This document shows, piece by piece, positions 1 to 33,770 of a DNA stretch of 64,000 nucleotides. Position numbers and translations under genes: made by a program. Positions within the stretch are counted from its first letter, which is position 1, and the number at the start of each line of letters is the position of its first letter. The notes under the pieces were generated by a model that saw only the letters and a program-made list of their open reading frames with translations, was not told where the DNA came from and made no database searches. The DNA is from Gadus chalcogrammus (taxonomy: Eukaryota; Chordata; Actinopteri; Gadiformes; Gadidae): contig NC_079422.1 in the NCBI RefSeq assembly GCF_026213295.1, forward strand, positions 25,848,299-25,912,298, given 5' to 3'.

Positions 1-298
1 TAAACTGTGATTATTATGAGGTCTTTTATACCTAATAGTGGAAAACACACGGTGCCTAGGTGTCTGGGTTTAGAACAGATGGAGCCCCCCTAAAAGGAGC
101 AGGGCTATCTTTGCAGACAATTTGTTGTCTATTTTCTGACCATTCAGGTTAAAGTGGATTTATGACTGAATGGAGGCAGACACCTCAAGGAGAAGCTGTT
201 CTGTTTGTGTGTATAAAAAGACGCCGCAGTTTGTGAACGGCAGTGACTTTGCAAACCCACTCAGGCTGTTGTCGTTGTTGTTTTGCTGCACGATAAAG

Positions 299-2522
<2,224 letters not shown>

Positions 2523-2627
2523 GATAAAGTCTTTTGTCAATTCTTGCTCCAGACCCCTCGTTTTCATTTTACTCTCTCTCTTGAATTAGTCTAAGTGTTT
2601 TATATCTCGGTTAATCTCCTACATATT

Positions 2628-2645
2628 TGGCGTCGCGACCAGGAG
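2628..2645 (+). other. Probable tRNA primer-binding site
   Basis: Four bases after the 5' LTR end, the sequence TGGCGTCGCGACCAGGAG starts with TGG, the complement of the tRNA 3' CCA. This is the position and form of a retroviral minus-strand primer site. I do not assign the tRNA species. Confidence 0.7.
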
Positions 2646-3122
2646 GAAATAGGGACTCGCCAGCTGCCGGGCCAGAGGACGGGACGCGAACGGATCATAC
2701 GACCAGAGCTCAAGGGTAAGTTGTCTTGCCATATATAGGATAGAGTCGTTTGATCTGTTCTTGCCCCGTCTGAACGCCGAGCAGCAGGTAAAGTGTCTCT
2801 TCGATCAAACGAACCGAAATTATAGATAAATGAGCGAGTGAGAGATACGGGGGCTCCGGGAGAGATTGACGTGCGCGCGCACATATGCTATAAGGCGTTC
2901 TGTGGTTCTAAATGACCAAACGCTTTGTGGCTCCCTATTTTGATACGAGTTGTTGTTATTTGGTTTTGGTCAAATAGACCTATTATAAAGTCCTGTGGCT
3001 GTATTCTAGAGGATCGTGGGAAATTAGTGGGAAAGTTCCAATAGGACAGTACAGGTCCGCAGGTCGGTTAAAGTGGGCCTACCTGTTGGATGACTAAGTG
3101 TATCCCAGAAAGTTGGGTTGAA

Positions 3123-3490
3123 ATTCATTGCCGTCGATGAATTCATTTTTTATTTTAGAGAAGTTTGCTTGGAATGTCGACTGGTGAATTACTAGTTCCG
3201 ATGTTGGCATTTTCTGAGAAAGCAGACTCTCGCGCTTTTGAATAGATAAGTCTCTTGATTGGGGTACCGTTTGAGTTGGTATTTTGAGAAGTTTCTTGTC
3301 TGTTGGAATTCATTGCCGTTGATGAATTCATTTTTATTTTAGAGGTTTGCTTGGGATGTCGACTGGTGAATTTCTAGTTCCGATGTTGGCATCTTCTGAG
3401 AAAGCAGACTCTCGCGCTTTTGAATAGATAAGTTTCTTTATTGGAGTACCGTTTGAGTTGGTATTTTGAGGAGTCTCTTGTTTGTTCGTG
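3123..3490 (+). repeat. Two-copy tandem repeat in the retroviral leader
   Basis: A unit of about 185 bp beginning ATTCATTGCCGT occurs at 3123 and again at 3308 with a few substitutions and one small indel. It lies in the untranslated leader between the primer site and the gag-like ORF. The function is unknown; duplication of a leader or packaging-region segment is one possibility. Confidence 0.85.
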
Positions 3491-4056
3491 ATCTGGTCGA
3501 GTGTTATGTGTTCAGCCATTGTTTTGGAAGAATAGGCTTGTTGTTTGGAGTGCCATCCGACCGTTCATATTTTAATCAAAAGGCCAGTTTCTACGCTCGG
3601 TCAACTTTTTATTTGTAATTAATTACAAACAATTCGGATATTTTTCAATATAAGATAAAGAAATTGTATGAACCGGCTTATTGTCTGTATTTAAGTCGTG
3701 TTAGGATTAAGTTACCTCGGAGGTTTTTACGACCCGGTTCATTTTTGTTGTTGTTGATTCTGTCATAAATAAATTAGGCGGACAGAGAATAGTTAATTTG
3801 TTGAAGTATTGAATAAATGTGTAAATCTTCTTTGACATCACCGCGCTGACTAACTGCACGTGCACGAGCAATCACACAGGGGACGAGCAGGAGCCTGCAA
3901 AGCAGGGAGGGAGACGAGCGCCGGGGAGGAGTTCACGTTTGTAGCTTAGAGATAGTAAAGTATAGAAAATAACTAGCAGAATAAACTCAAATAAATTGTA
4001 TTAATAAATAGTGTACTTCAGAATAGATAAATAAAGTAATAAAGTAATAATTAAAA

Positions 4057-4422
4057 ATGGCACCAACAGCGGTAGAGATTTTGAGTAGAGACCGTCTATT
4101 GCTCAAAGGTGAGATGAAAAAGATCTCTGAGAATTGGGAAGAAAGGACAGAAGCAGCAGGTACTATATGGCCCATGGGAGGGACTTTTGATCCAATAATG
4201 TATCGGGACATGGAGGTAGTGATAAGGAACTACATAGATAACAGAAGTGGAAAAACGGCCTCAGCAAAGAGGGACAGGGAAAAGTTAGTACTAGCTTTGT
4301 TCTTAGAGGAAGGAGAGAGATGGCAAACATTACAGAGAGACAACAGAGAGAAAGAGATTGAATTTGCATTGTGCTTAATAGATTATTTGTGCGTTTGGAT
4401 GTACTCTGTAATTGGTTCCTGA
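4057..4422 (+). pseudogene. gag-like fragment of the endogenous retrovirus
   Basis: An open frame of 121 codons follows a 1.4-kb leader and is the first sizeable ORF, where gag is expected. The product is charged and helical-looking and ends without any nucleocapsid Cys-His box. A second frame (4371-4715) overlaps its end and may be gag sequence displaced by an indel. A start at 4057 is favoured because the preceding leader is AT-rich with no other suitable ATG. The gag assignment rests mainly on position and the general look of the sequence, so it is tentative. Confidence 0.5.
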
Positions 4423-4679
4423 ATGTAACCCTTGTCCACTGTTTTAGAAAAAACGTAGAACCACCACTGGGATTGGTGATTCTGTGGCTCTTGGAGACTT
4501 TGCATCGCGTCGGAACACCATGTGGTATAGATCATTACATCTTGGTACACAGAGCACTGGTGAGACAACGGGTTGGATCGGAGAGGGAAGGTGTTTGGAG
4601 AAGGGAGAGGAATGTAATGACAGCAAAAAGGGCGGACACGGACCGACCCGGAGGTAATAAATCAGCGGAGAGGTGGCTG

Positions 4680-4790
4680 GGGTCGTTTAGCTCAGGAGGT
4701 AGAGCAGTTGTCTAGTAACCGAAGGGTTGCTGGTTCCTAGCTGAGTGTTGATGTGTCCCTGAGCAAGTTAAATGGTGATTACAGGATTTA
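4680..4790 (+). repeat. tRNA-derived SINE-like sequence
   Basis: A tRNA-like 5' part contains TAGCTCAGGAGG (4688-4699), a good pol III A box, and GGTTCCTAG (from 4732) as a decayed B box. It is followed by a GTGTCCCTGAGCAAG-type segment common in fish tRNA-derived repeats. The anticodon arm is not credible for a working tRNA. It interrupts the retroviral interior. Confidence 0.6.
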
Positions 4791-6490
4791 GGAATAATTA
4801 TTTAGACTCAAACATGAGCAATTAGCGTTAAAAATTGTCTGCACACCACACTCCACAGGAGTCAATGGGTTCAATGGCGCCAGGGTAAAGTGACTCATCA
4901 AACGAGGAGCGGACCCAACCCATGGACTCTGCGTGGATAGGTGGATGTTATTTTGGTGCTTGGGCCTGACGAGGTCTGGGTGCCAAGATAACAACACAAA
5001 TAAAATATTTCCTTCGAGATTATGATAAGTAATAGACAATTTATTAAAAGCAATCTTATAATTTAGAAAAACAATCGGCAATACTTAAAAATTAGATCAA
5101 ATAAGTATGATAGAACGTTATCCAAATTTCTAATTTAGGTTATCCACAATGACAAATGTAATTTTAAATAAATAAGTAAAATAAAATAAGAAAGGGTGTG
5201 TGTGAGCCTTTTCTCATGTGTGCGTCAGGGCTGCCGAGGTAGGGGAGAATCCTCTCCTACTCCAAGTGACTGAGTACACAAGGGGATACACAAGCATACT
5301 TCAGATAAAACAATATGGTTAATTACTAAATAGAAACAATGTATCAATTCAGTGTTGAATAAACTAGTTAAGATCAACATAGAGGATTTGGGTTTGGTAT
5401 AGTAGTGAATCAAAATATGGAAAACACTAAATGCAATAGGTAGAATAAAAGGTATAATTAGGTCGTCCAATTCAATAGATAGTGAAGGGCAATCGGGTAG
5501 TATTATGAAGAGAATTGTGATTTTGAGTAATGGTTAAGACAAAAATGAGTCGCCCAATATTGAAGATGCAAGTTTTAATATTGTGATTTTTGTTTTCTTT
5601 CACATCTCCCTAGTTAAGGACAATAGGTGGATTGACGCTACATCTGCTGGGAAGGAGACATACATGCTATGTTGTCAAATTGGATTCGGAAGTAGTGGGT
5701 TTACCTTCAAATGCCACTAATACTGCTGCAACACTTTAATAATTTTAACTCTGATAAATTATCTTTTGTTTTATAGTCGCCCTGATGTGCATTCATGACG
5801 CACACATATGGCTGCATAAGGCAGATGCGGCTGAAGACTCTGTCTCCATCCCTCCACTTTGCGATCTATACCACCATATAGGTGGGGATTGATCGTATCC
5901 CAGGTACGGCATCCTGCAATAAGCCAGTATGGAAGGCTGGTTAGCCAACGACGGTAAGATCCCACCTTGAAGCCCGGGACAACCTAATTCAGGCACAGTC
6001 ACGATTACTTGGCAGAGTCACTGTGAGCACTGGCTCACCTGATCATGGAGTGACGGACTGCAACCATCATAGGAAAAGCCGGCTGATGAAAGGTGGAGGG
6101 GGAACAGGAGTCAGATATGTCAGCTCTGGCAGCAGAGGTCGTCTTGAAACGGGGCATGTCGCGTTTTATTTCATTTTATTTTACCTTTGTGGCATAGAAG
6201 GCCACTAATGCATGTATGTTTTTTCGGTTTAGTGCATGACTTCGGAACAGCGTGGTTTCGGGTGGCTGATGGTAAACCCACCCATATTCGGTTTAGGATT
6301 TGGACATACTGGTTTCGATTTCCCTTCCCAAAAGATTGGTTTCAGTTTACTGATGATTAAGGTTAGACTTTCGACGTTGGGTGCACCAACGGCGTTATTA
6401 GATTTGTTTATCATTTAAAGCGCATGGTTTTGTCCATTGCGCAAGGGGGGAGGTATTAGGAAAAAATTTGAAAACAAGGTTTTTCTTCAC
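4791..6490. other. Unassigned retroviral interior without a convincing gene
   Basis: Only short frames are present, none with a recognisable retroviral motif, where most of pol should be. The stretch 5790-6240 has a different, more GC-rich texture than its AT-rich flanks. A purine run, GCAAGGGGGGAGG (about 6441-6453), looks like a second polypurine tract. An inserted or recombined foreign segment is possible, but I cannot name it. Confidence 0.4.
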
Positions 6491-6495
6491 CATAC

Positions 6496-7255
6496 TTGCA
6501 AATAATGATTAACATCCAGCTAAATAAGTGTGAAATATTTGAAAAAACAGTGTTCAACAGATGGGTAGAAGCAGTCCCATCAGAAGACCAAAGTGCGGCT
6601 ACGGTAATCAAGGTTCTGACTAGAGAAGTCATGCCAAGGTTTGGAATTCCGTCACAAATTAGCTCAGGCAATAGAGCTGCGTTTATTCAGAAAACACTCA
6701 AACAAGTGATTTAACATCTGCATGTCAAACAAAGATTAGGCTGTGTCTACATTCCTCAAACCACAAGGTATGGTGGAGAGAGGAATCGGACGCTTAAGAC
6801 AAAGATTAACAAAATTAAATTAGAGTACTAAATTAAAAGACTAATGCACTACGACTGACACTAATGAGTTATCGCATGAAAACTAACAGAACGACGCATC
6901 TAACCCCGCATGAAATGTTTACGGGTCGACCCATGCCTTCACCTGTCATTCGAGGGCCTCATAAAGGACCTCCATTAGAACAATTGGAAACTGAATTAAG
7001 ACGCTATTTGGGACAACTAACTGGCATACACAGGCTTATTTTTCAACAAGAGAAAGACAGAGTTCCAGAGTTGGAGAAGGAGCCACCAAGGGGGGTGGAG
7101 CCAGGTGACCAAGTGTATCTCAGGATGTTCAGGAGAAAGTGGAACTAGCCCAGGAGAGAAGGACCATACAAAGTCACCAGCGCAACACCAACAGCCATCC
7201 AAGTGGAAGGAAGTGCCACGTGGTATCATCTCAACCACTGCACAAAAGCTGCTCA
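6496..7255 (+). pseudogene. Integrase remnant of the retroviral pol gene
   Basis: Frame 6496-6714 reads like the integrase catalytic core (FNRWVEAVPSED... RFGIPSQISS). Where the second catalytic aspartate normally sits in a D-N-G context, the sequence reads G-N-R. After a broken stretch, frame 6864-7148 resumes with the integrase C-terminal region (LTPHEMFTGRPMP, then VEPGDQVYLRMF). An in-frame TAG at 7146-7148 cuts it, although the C-terminal similarity continues to about 7255. Frame breaks, the altered catalytic position and the stop make it non-functional. The RNase H and reverse transcriptase regions are not seen upstream. Confidence 0.8.
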
Positions 7256-7362
7256 ACCCAAAGCCAGAGACGACCGTGAGAAGGAGGAGCCAGACGCAGA
7301 CACACGTGGGGCTGACTAGCTGCCCCAGGACCAGATCCAGTCGAGCCAAGAGATACAGCAGC

Positions 7363-7764
7363 ATGATGATGCTGAAAACGGGGAGCCTGTTTCTGATCCT
7401 TTACGGGTTGTGCCAGATTTCGCTGGCACAAGCACAGACCCCGAGGAAGGATGAAACCACGGGGACAACACAAACCTGGAAGGGCCAGGAATTAGGGGGT
7501 GGTAGGCCTACTGAAGAAAGCCAGAGAGGAACAAAGGATAATCCGGCCCAAAATCATTCAGGAATAGTCAACAAGAAAGGGAAAATAGTCTTATATGCTC
7601 AGATACCACCGCGAGACCAAGTTAGTGAATTTGTGTTTACTGTTATGTCGGATAACCAACCGTTATGTGCATTAACCTTCCGCCAGAATCATGAACATGT
7701 GCATAGGAAAGATCAGTGTGAATTACATATCCAATTTAATTCAATGAAATGGTGTCTGGCATAG
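7363..7764 (+). pseudogene. Truncated env-like ORF
   Basis: The ATG cluster at 7363 starts a protein of about 133 residues with a hydrophobic signal-peptide-like N-terminus (LFLILYGLCQISLA), followed by a hydrophilic, Thr/Gln/Gly-rich region and several cysteines. The same frame is open upstream to 7105, overlapping the integrase end, as env starts often do. It stops at 7764 without a surface/transmembrane cleavage site, fusion peptide or membrane anchor, so a functional envelope is not encoded. The env label rests on position and signal peptide. Confidence 0.55.
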
Positions 7765-8470
7765 AGGAGTCGGGTGACTGGGAGAGGATGCTCTATGGGG
7801 AGATAGATTGGAGTGAAACTAGAGAGGAGACCGGAATGTGAGAATCAGACCCCTCATGTGAACCACAACCATTTCAGACAGTGTGAACAAATGGACATTG
7901 GACTAATGGGTTTCAGGGCTGGTGGCTGCAAACAGAAGCAACAACCACGATGCCCAAACCCCCCACGTTATATAGTATACCGGTATATGACGATAATCAG
8001 AGCTATTCAAATCCATGCAAGCTTGTTGACAATCTTAGTTTTTAATTTTTATTATGTTTCACATTATTGAATGTATGTTATGTCAATTTTTTATGTATAA
8101 TATGGTGTCACATATTTTTGAAATGCCAATTTTCAATGCATGCTGAATGATTATTGATTATTATGCTGTTTATGATTATTATGTAGGTATTCTAGATACA
8201 CATTTGATATAGTTGCATGATGAATATAGAATATTGTGTTATTATGATTAGAAAGGTTTTATGATTACATATGAAACAACTTGTAGGGATTAGAGTGTTA
8301 ATAATACACTGCATTTGGTAAATCTTTTTGGCCTAAAAACAGGTTGAAATCCCTGTCAAAGCTCTGAGGTTTTTACCGATGACCAGATGTGGTGTCAATT
8401 TGGCAAGGGCTTAGTAGCATATAGGCTTAGCAATAATTCAAGTAATTTGTTGGAACCTTATTGGCCCCAA
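7765..8470. other. AT-rich retroviral 3' interior without a gene
   Basis: Only short frames remain. One (7813-8070) ends in a hydrophobic stretch that could be decayed envelope anchor, but this is weak. The region ends in the polypurine tract before the 3' LTR. Confidence 0.4.
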
Positions 8471-8480
8471 CAAGGGGGGA

Positions 8481-8905
8481 TGTGTGGTAGAAATTACTGA
8501 TTATATTCTATGGTCAACTGTGATTATTATGAGGTCTTTTATACCTAATAGTGGAAAACACACGGTGCCTAGGTGTCTGGGTTTAGAACAGATGGAGCCC
8601 CCCTAAAAGGAGCAGGGCTATCTTTGCAGACCATTTGTTGTCTATTTTCTGACCATTCAGGTTAAAGTGGATTTATGACTGAATGGAGGCAGACACCTCA
8701 AGGAGAAGCTGTTCTGTTTGTGTGTATAAAAAGACGCCGCAGTTTGTGAACGGCAGTGACTTTGCAAACCCACTCAGGCTGTTGTCGTTGTTGTTTTGCT
8801 GCACGATAAAGTCTTTTGTCAATTCTTGCTCCAGACCCCTCGTTTTCATTTTACTCTCTCTCTTGAATTAGTCTAAGTGTTTTATATCTCGGTTAATCTC
8901 CTACA
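8481..8905 (+). repeat. 3' LTR (intact, 425 bp)
   Basis: Begins TGTGTGGTAG right after the purine tract CAAGGGGGGA and ends CTCCTACA, giving TG...CA termini. A TATA-like TGTATAAAAAG lies at about 8722-8732, placing U3/R in the second half. It carries an undisturbed copy of the site where the hAT element entered the 5' LTR (GATAAAGT near 8805-8812). Confidence 0.9.
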
Positions 8906-9394
8906 CACATTCAAATACCTTACATTCTTATTCAATAAATAGGGTGGAAACTGACATCACAGATATACATGAGCACATGGGAGAATATCACTGTTTTAAT
9001 AAACGTTTGTATTCAATTTGCTTCAAATTATTTATATACTATTATTTCATTTAATTTGTGTCGTGAACACTTAAACTATAAAAATAATGCGGCAAAAGTC
9101 AATCGATACATTTGTGTAAATGATATAATCTGTACCATGATATATCTATTGAGCTATTTCAACTATGTGTCTCAAAAGATGAACAAACTGAATGAATTTT
9201 CACACCTGAGCAGTCAACATTATGTACACATAAAAAACACATATCCTGATTCCAACAATATTCATTTTATATGTTGTATTCATGCAAGACATTTCAGGAT
9301 TTAAAATGAATGATGAGCTATAGTTGATAATTGAGACAGTAGATGGTGTATTTGAGCAAGACTAGATGGTCAATGTACAATTAAGTTTCCCCGA
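8906..9394. other. AT-rich intergenic DNA, nothing recognised
   Basis: Single-copy-looking AT-rich sequence between the retrovirus and the tandem duplication. The frame at 8969-9304 has no recognisable domain and typical random composition. Confidence 0.6.
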
Positions 9395-10332
9395 AGATAA
9401 TTCCAATATGGAATTAATTGTATTTGTTTCACTCTTTAACATATAAAGGCCTCATCAAATAAACCATTCAAGCATTGGAAATGATTATGTATTATGACAC
9501 ATTAAGGCAATTAGCCTAAAAGGACAAAGTTAATAGTGGTCCTTTGTCGTCATTACCATGGTTATGAGACTTTATTTTGGAGATGATATTAGGATGAGTC
9601 TCCTTGATGCTCGGTGACAGTTGGTGATATCAGGTGATAGTGTTAAGGATCTAATTTATCAAAACACAAAGCAGATGGGAAACACACCTTCCATGTGGGC
9701 AATATGCCTTTACACCTTATGTATACATGACATATGACTACATAGTAAAGTTTGATGACAGGAAATAGTATCTATTGATATTAGGATGAGTCTCCTTGAT
9801 GCTCGGTGACAGTTGGTGATATCAGGTGATAGTGTTAAGGATCTAATTTATCAAAACACAAAGCAGATGGGAAACACACCTTCCATGTGGGCAATATGCC
9901 TTTACACCTTATGTATACATGACATATGACTACATAGTAAAGTTTGATGACAGGAAATAGTATCTATTGAGGATATCCTTTTAGTCTTATCGGCTGTTGT
10001 CTGGCTATAATGATACAATGATTATAGATTATATTTTAATAGAAGATTATTCCAATATGGAATTAATTGTATTTGTTTCACTCTTTAACATATAAAGGCC
10101 TCATCAAATAAACCATTCAAGCATTGGAAATGATTATGTATTATGACACATTAAGGCAATTAGCCTAAAACAGGGGTGCCCAACCTTTTTTGACCCAAGA
10201 TCTACTTTTCAAGTAGCCAACCTCCCGAGATCTACCAGCAAACCTACCTTCAAGCTGGGGGGGGGGGGGGGTGGTAGAGAACAATTGTTGACGGGGGGGG
10301 GGGGTGGGGGGGGGTAGAGAACAATTGTTGAC

Positions 10333-10363
<31 letters not shown>

Positions 10364-11023
10364 GTATCGTGAACCTACGGACTTCAGTGGGGGTTTCATT
10401 CCGTCTGCGCACGGCACCTTCTCAACGATAATCAATAATCTTCCTCCCACTCAGGGTGAAAATGGTAGGTCTTAGCTTGTTTCCCCTCAGCCATGCCAAC
10501 GTTTAGGAGTGTGTAACTACTGTTCACGGCTTTCAACTGCTGTTAACAGCACATGCGCTACCGCACGTATATGTCCCGCGCAAATTTAATTTTATTAAAA
10601 AAAAAAAATAAAAAAAAAAAAACTTTTTTTTTTTTTTTTCTTCACCCCTCGCGATCGACTTGGGATCTGTCGGCGATCTACTGGTAGACCGCGATCGACT
10701 GGTTGGGCACCCCTGGCCTAAAAGGACAAAGTTAATAGTGGTCCTTTGTAGTCATTACCATGGTTATGAGACTTTATTTTGGAGATGACAGTTGGTGATA
10801 TCAGGTGATAGTGTTAAGGATCTAATTTATCAAAACACAAAGCAGATGGGAAACACACCTTCCATGTGGGCAATATGCCTTTACACCTTATGTATACATG
10901 ACATATGACTACATAGTAAAGTTTGATGACAGGAAATAGTATCTATTGAGGATATCCTTTTAGTCTTATCGGCTGTTGTCTGGCTATAATGATGCAATGA
11001 TTATAGATTATATTTTAATAGAA
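9395..11023. repeat. Tandem duplication with internal duplication, upstream of the mucin promoter
   Basis: Unit 1 (about 9395-10041) and unit 2 (about 10042-11023) share the same order of segments, from ATTCCAATATGGAATTAATT to ATTATATTTTAATAGAA. Unit 1 also contains a direct 192-bp duplication (9585-9776 and 9777-9968). Unit 2 lacks that duplication but carries a 545-bp hAT element. The second unit ends about 600 bp before the mucin start codon. Confidence 0.9.
10171..10715. mobile_element. 545-bp non-autonomous hAT element
   Basis: Terminal inverted repeats CAGGGGTGCCCAACC / GGTTGGGCACCCCTG are exact over 15 bp. A perfect 8-bp target duplication GCCTAAAA flanks it (10163-10170 and 10716-10723). 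The tandem copy at about 9505-9530 shows the uninterrupted site. It contains poly-G tracts spaced by two copies of a GGTAGAGAACAATTGTTGAC segment, and poly-A/T runs near 10595-10640. No coding capacity. Confidence 0.95.
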
Positions 11024-11282
11024 CTGTTTCAGTGGTGTTATTTTGAGGTTAATCATAATAATTAAACCTTTAATGCGACATGTTCAATGCAGCCACCTAT
11101 GTTGTTTCGACACCTATGTATAATTTGACACTCACTAAGTGTAACATCTCTACCAATATTGGGACATTTTTCAACAAATTGGTCTGCGTAGGGGAAGGCT
11201 CAAAGATCGAACTTCCAACACTAAAGAAAGTGATGGTATGCAACAACATATTTTACAACATATTTTTGAATTTCTTGTAAAA

Positions 11283-11454
<172 letters not shown>

Positions 11455-11534
11455 TGCATTCAATGGTCAGGGCTTCTGGTCCATGACTATCTATTTGCTC
11501 TATGTCCCAGCAAATAATCTAAGATAACCCTGAA

Positions 11535-11571
11535 AGGGGTGGGGGCAAAATATTGCAATCTCAATATAAAG
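11535..11571 (+). promoter_or_regulatory. Putative mucin core promoter
   Basis: AATATAAAG (about 11563-11571) is a TATA-like box 57-65 bp before the ATG at 11628, leaving room for a short 5' UTR. TATTGCAATC (11551-11560) resembles a C/EBP half-palindrome, and AGGGGTGGGGGC (about 11535-11546) is a GC/GT box of the Sp/KLF type. These are motif matches only; no transcription start is proven. Confidence 0.5.
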
Positions 11572-11627
11572 AGGCCATCAGGGACCAGCATGTTAAATAT
11601 CTTCTTGGCAATCCCATAGTGGGAAGG

Positions 11628-31792
<20,165 letters not shown>

Positions 31793-31914
31793 ATGTTGGA
31801 CACGACCCAAAAGACGCCCACCGTTACGCTCAGCCATATTCTAAAACCTTTTTTGATGTTTTTATTTGAAAGCGAATCATTTTAATGTTTGTCAAAAAGT
31901 GTCTGACGCAAATT

Positions 31915-31920
31915 AATAAA
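31915..31920 (+). terminator. Polyadenylation signal of the mucin gene
   Basis: AATAAA lies 123 bp after the stop codon, followed by AACAATGCAAC and a T-rich stretch (TGTCTTTGACTTTTTATA), the usual layout of a 3' end. The 3' UTR is therefore about 140-150 bp. Confidence 0.8.
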
Positions 31921-32118
31921 TTAACAATGCAACTTCAGTCTATGTCTTTGACTTTTTATATAAATGTTAGGTTGTTGTTATGGAAGGGTAGCTTTAGGGC
32001 CTCTATTTGATTCTCTTCTTCCCTAACGAGTTTAACCGGAAATACTTGGAGGAAAGGTTGTTTGAATTCTAAAAATGCTTAGGAAAGGTTCCTCGATGCA
32101 ACCTTGAACCCACCTTTA

Positions 32119-32558
32119 CGCCTCGTTTCCACATACGTACATTCTCGTATGCAATCCAACCGTCTCCGACTGAAAGTCCATTCATTCCAATGTGACTCTC
32201 CGTAATGTCCGTTTTTCCTCCGAGACTTTCTGTCCGGTATGTCCGTAATATACGTTCAAAAAATGTAACTTCCACCGTCGTTTTACGGAGATACCGTATG
32301 AAAGTTTTTATGTTTTTCACAAAACATGTAAGTACCTGGCAGGCCAAACTCCTCACTGATCTCTTTCCAAGCCTGGTTGGTTTTGTTTTTACCTCTGTAT
32401 ATGTCGATCCTCATGTTCCAAAGTACCGGTCTCCTAAAAACGGCCATTATCATACGCTCCCCCATCTTTTGTCCGTAAATAAATTCATGTCCGTACGTAA
32501 AACACTAGCGACTCCACTAGCACGGATACGAAAAACATACGTATGTGGAAACGAGGCG
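32119..32558. mobile_element. 440-bp PIF/Harbinger-type MITE
   Basis: Perfect terminal inverted repeats of at least 20 bp (CGCCTCGTTTCCACATACGT at the left; reverse complement at the right). Flanked by the 3-bp duplication TTA (32116-32118 and 32559-32561), typical of PIF/Harbinger. No transposase. Confidence 0.9.
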
Positions 32559-32640
32559 TTAGCATGGGTTTCTCCTTACCAAACTTTATGAAAGGAGAGG
32601 AGATATTTGTATCCCATAAACCTTCAAGGCGGCAATATTT

Positions 32641-33243
32641 CAAATCAAATCAAATCAAATTTATTGTCATTTTGTTGATTGAACAACAAAACGAGAAGGC
32701 GTTTCTCAGGGATCAAGATCAAGATCAAAACACACATACATTACAAACAAACTTCCTAATGATGAATAAATAAATAATAAATAAAGTCCAGTGTGAAGGT
32801 TTAGGACGCTGGTGCATTGAGCATCCTGACAGCTTGAGGCAGGAAGCTGTTCCGCGGCCTGGTGGTGGAGCATCTTAAGCTGCGATAGCGCTTCTTGGAG
32901 GGTAGGAGCTTAAAGAAGTTGTTCAGAGGGTGAGAGGGGTCTCTCACTATTTTCTGGGCCCTATTCCTGCAGCGGCTTAGGAATATGTCCTGGACAGAGG
33001 GAAGAGAGGCTCCAATGACCTTTTCCGCTGATCTCACCACTCTTTGCAGGGCCTTTTTGTCCGCCGCACTGCAGCTGGAGAACCAGGTAGAGATGGCGTA
33101 CGTCAGCCCACTCTCCACTGCCCCCCTGTAGAATGTGGTGAGGATACTGGGAGGTAGTGAGGCCTGATGGAGTTTCCTCAGGAAGTACAATCTCTGTTGG
33201 GCTCGCTTCACTAGCCCAGTGGTGTTTTTGGACCAGGAAAGGT
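32641..33243 (-). mobile_element. 5'-truncated L2-type LINE, 3' end
   Basis: On the minus strand, 33243 to 32801 encodes the C-terminal end of a non-LTR reverse transcriptase of the L2/CR1 kind (KRAQQRLYFLRKLHQASLPP; FYRGAVESGLTYAISTWF; KALQRVVRSAEKVIGASLPS; YRSLRCSTTRPRNSFLPQA). A 3' tail follows that ends in ATTTGATTTGATTTG (32641-32660 on the plus strand as its complement), the usual L2 terminus. The catalytic core is absent, so it is dead. It ends abruptly where the foldback element begins. Confidence 0.9.
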
Positions 33244-33650
33244 TCGAACATGAGCATATTCGAACATGTTTAATGGTAGTAATTAGCTGTCAAAATTGGA
33301 GGCCTTAATCAATAATGAGCAGCTATTGATTTGCTTCCCGATAGAAATTTGTGATAAATGACATGTTATTTAGCATCTACACGTTGAGCTGAGTCCAAAG
33401 ACACCAAGCATGACACTAGCAAATGGTAACATGTATTTTACATGGTACACCTATGGTCTAGGACAGGATCTCGGTATAGCAGGTGGGTGAGCTTGATCTC
33501 ATTGGACTCAGCTTAACGTGTAGATGCTAAATAACATGTAATTTGTCAGAAATCTCCATCGGGAAGCAGATCTATAGCTGGTCATTATTGATAAAGTCCT
33601 CCAAAATCGACAGCTAATTACTACCCCGAGACATATTCAAATATGATCAT
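33240..33650. repeat. Foldback (long inverted repeat) element
   Basis: About 117 bp at 33281-33398, ending in ACGTTGAGCTGAGTCC, is repeated inverted at 33506-33622, with lower-quality pairing beyond on both sides. The spacer is about 107 bp. Arm identity is roughly 85-90% by eye. A MITE-like foldback is likely, but target duplications are not clear. Confidence 0.8.
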
Positions 33651-33770
33651 GTGTGGCACTGTTGCAATCGCCTCAAAACGTAGATGTCAAAGCACACCTT
33701 GTTTGCCCCGTTACGCCACCGGGAAGATATTTTCATACTTCTATTTTAAGGTTCTCGGAGTGAGACTTTA

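Noticed and set aside
4680..4760. Possible functional tRNA gene
   Set aside because: A box is good, but the B box and anticodon arm are decayed and the following sequence is that of a SINE body.
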